Source: Cricetomys ansorgei
Lineage: Eukaryota; Chordata; Mammalia; Rodentia; Nesomyidae
DNA: 64,000 nucleotides
Assembly: GCA_026225945.1 (NCBI GenBank)
Contig: JAMJFZ010000705.1
Coordinates: forward strand, 1,373,001-1,437,000
Reading direction: 5' to 3'
The translations under genes and the position numbers were made by a program. The notes beneath the pieces are model-generated. The model did no database searches, had not been told where the DNA came from, and saw only the letters and a program-made list of their open reading frames with translations. Every line of letters begins with the position of its first letter. Position 1 is the first letter of the stretch. Positions 63,735 to 64,000 of the stretch are shown here, one piece after another.

Positions 63735-64000
63735 ATCTTATTTATTTGTTTTAAATTTTCATGCAGGTGTATATTTATATGTTGAGCACCCCCCCCCCAC
63801 AAAACCCTTTTCTAGACCTTTCCCTTTTCTAGTTTGTCCCCTCATTCCCTAGAAAATTTCACTTCTGTTTTCATTCAGTGTAGATGTACATGATTTCATA
63901 TGACTGTAAATAATATAGGGACCACAAATGAGAGGAAACTGGATATTTGTCTGATACTGGCTTAATTTGCTTAATGTGATTATCTCCAGTTGTATCCATT
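63735..64000 (-). mobile_element. Old L1 3' UTR fragment, antisense, runs off the window
   Basis: TTCATGCAGGTGTATATTTA, GATTTCATATGACTGTAAAT, CTGGATATTTGTCTGATACT, GGCTTAATTTGCTTAATGTG, TCTCCAGTTGTATCCATT is the antisense 3' region just before the stretch seen at 16.25 kb. A run of ten C at 63788-63799 interrupts it. Confidence 0.6.

Noticed and set aside
1..64000. CRISPR array, bacterial operon, prophage or toxin-antitoxin features
   Set aside because: Repeat content, SINEs and codon-free composition are clearly those of a rodent nuclear genome; no regularly spaced repeats of CRISPR type exist.
1..64000. Intact L1 or endogenous retrovirus coding capacity
   Set aside because: All L1 pieces are truncated or frame-broken and the LTRs are solo or degraded; no long ORF2-, gag-, pol- or env-like frame is present.

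Overview
This window looks like nuclear DNA of a muroid rodent. It is packed with B1, B2/B3, ID and B4 SINEs, many (CA)n/(TG)n microsatellites, an Lx-type rodent L1 3' end and rodent hAT elements of the URR1/RCHARR1 group. Older mammalian layers (MIR, L2, L1M, a Tigger-like element, a MaLR-type LTR) lie beneath. Several of the best-preserved B1 copies carry a GTTACAACA-type variant in place of the mouse/rat GCTACACA, and none has the GCTCCAAAGCTACA insertion I associate with hamsters and voles. I therefore do not call the species; a muroid other than mouse, rat or hamster is my inference.

No complete protein-coding gene, rRNA, tRNA or CRISPR array is visible. Most open frames are short, lie inside repeats or simple sequence, and match no family I recognise. 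The window is best read as intron(s) of a long gene or intergenic DNA.

Region by region. 0.5-1.25 kb is CpG- and GC-box-rich, with CRE-like, AP-1 and CCAAT motifs and an exon-like end at a GTGAGT donor. 3.7-5.3 kb holds a cluster of old B1 copies, an ancient repeat and an L1 (Lx) 3' UTR. 10.7 kb has a SPIN-like hAT element with exact 8-bp target duplications. 15-16 kb carries URR1-type elements; 16.25-18.7 kb an antisense L1M interrupted by SINEs; 19.3-21.6 kb more L1M remnants. 27.86-28.15 kb is promoter-like, with three TGACCAAT boxes, a perfect CArG box and a donor-ended candidate exon. 35.0-35.9 kb is a solo ERVK-type LTR with 6-bp duplications. 37-40 kb and 42-47.7 kb are dense, partly nested SINE clusters. 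49.7-51.6 kb holds two parts of a Tigger-like transposon. 54.95-56.1 kb is a second CpG-rich promoter-like region, followed by GA and GGA tracts and an exon-like end with two in-frame ATGs. 62.9-63.3 kb is a MaLR-type LTR, and another antisense L1 runs off the right edge.

If a gene is present, the most economical reading is several alternative first exons on the + strand, near 1.0, 11.3, 28.1 and 56.1 kb. The open frames at 28.1 and 56.1 kb both end in phase 1 with a G, so they could in principle share one downstream exon; the other two could not do so from the ATGs seen. This is inference from motifs and splice-site-like sequence alone.
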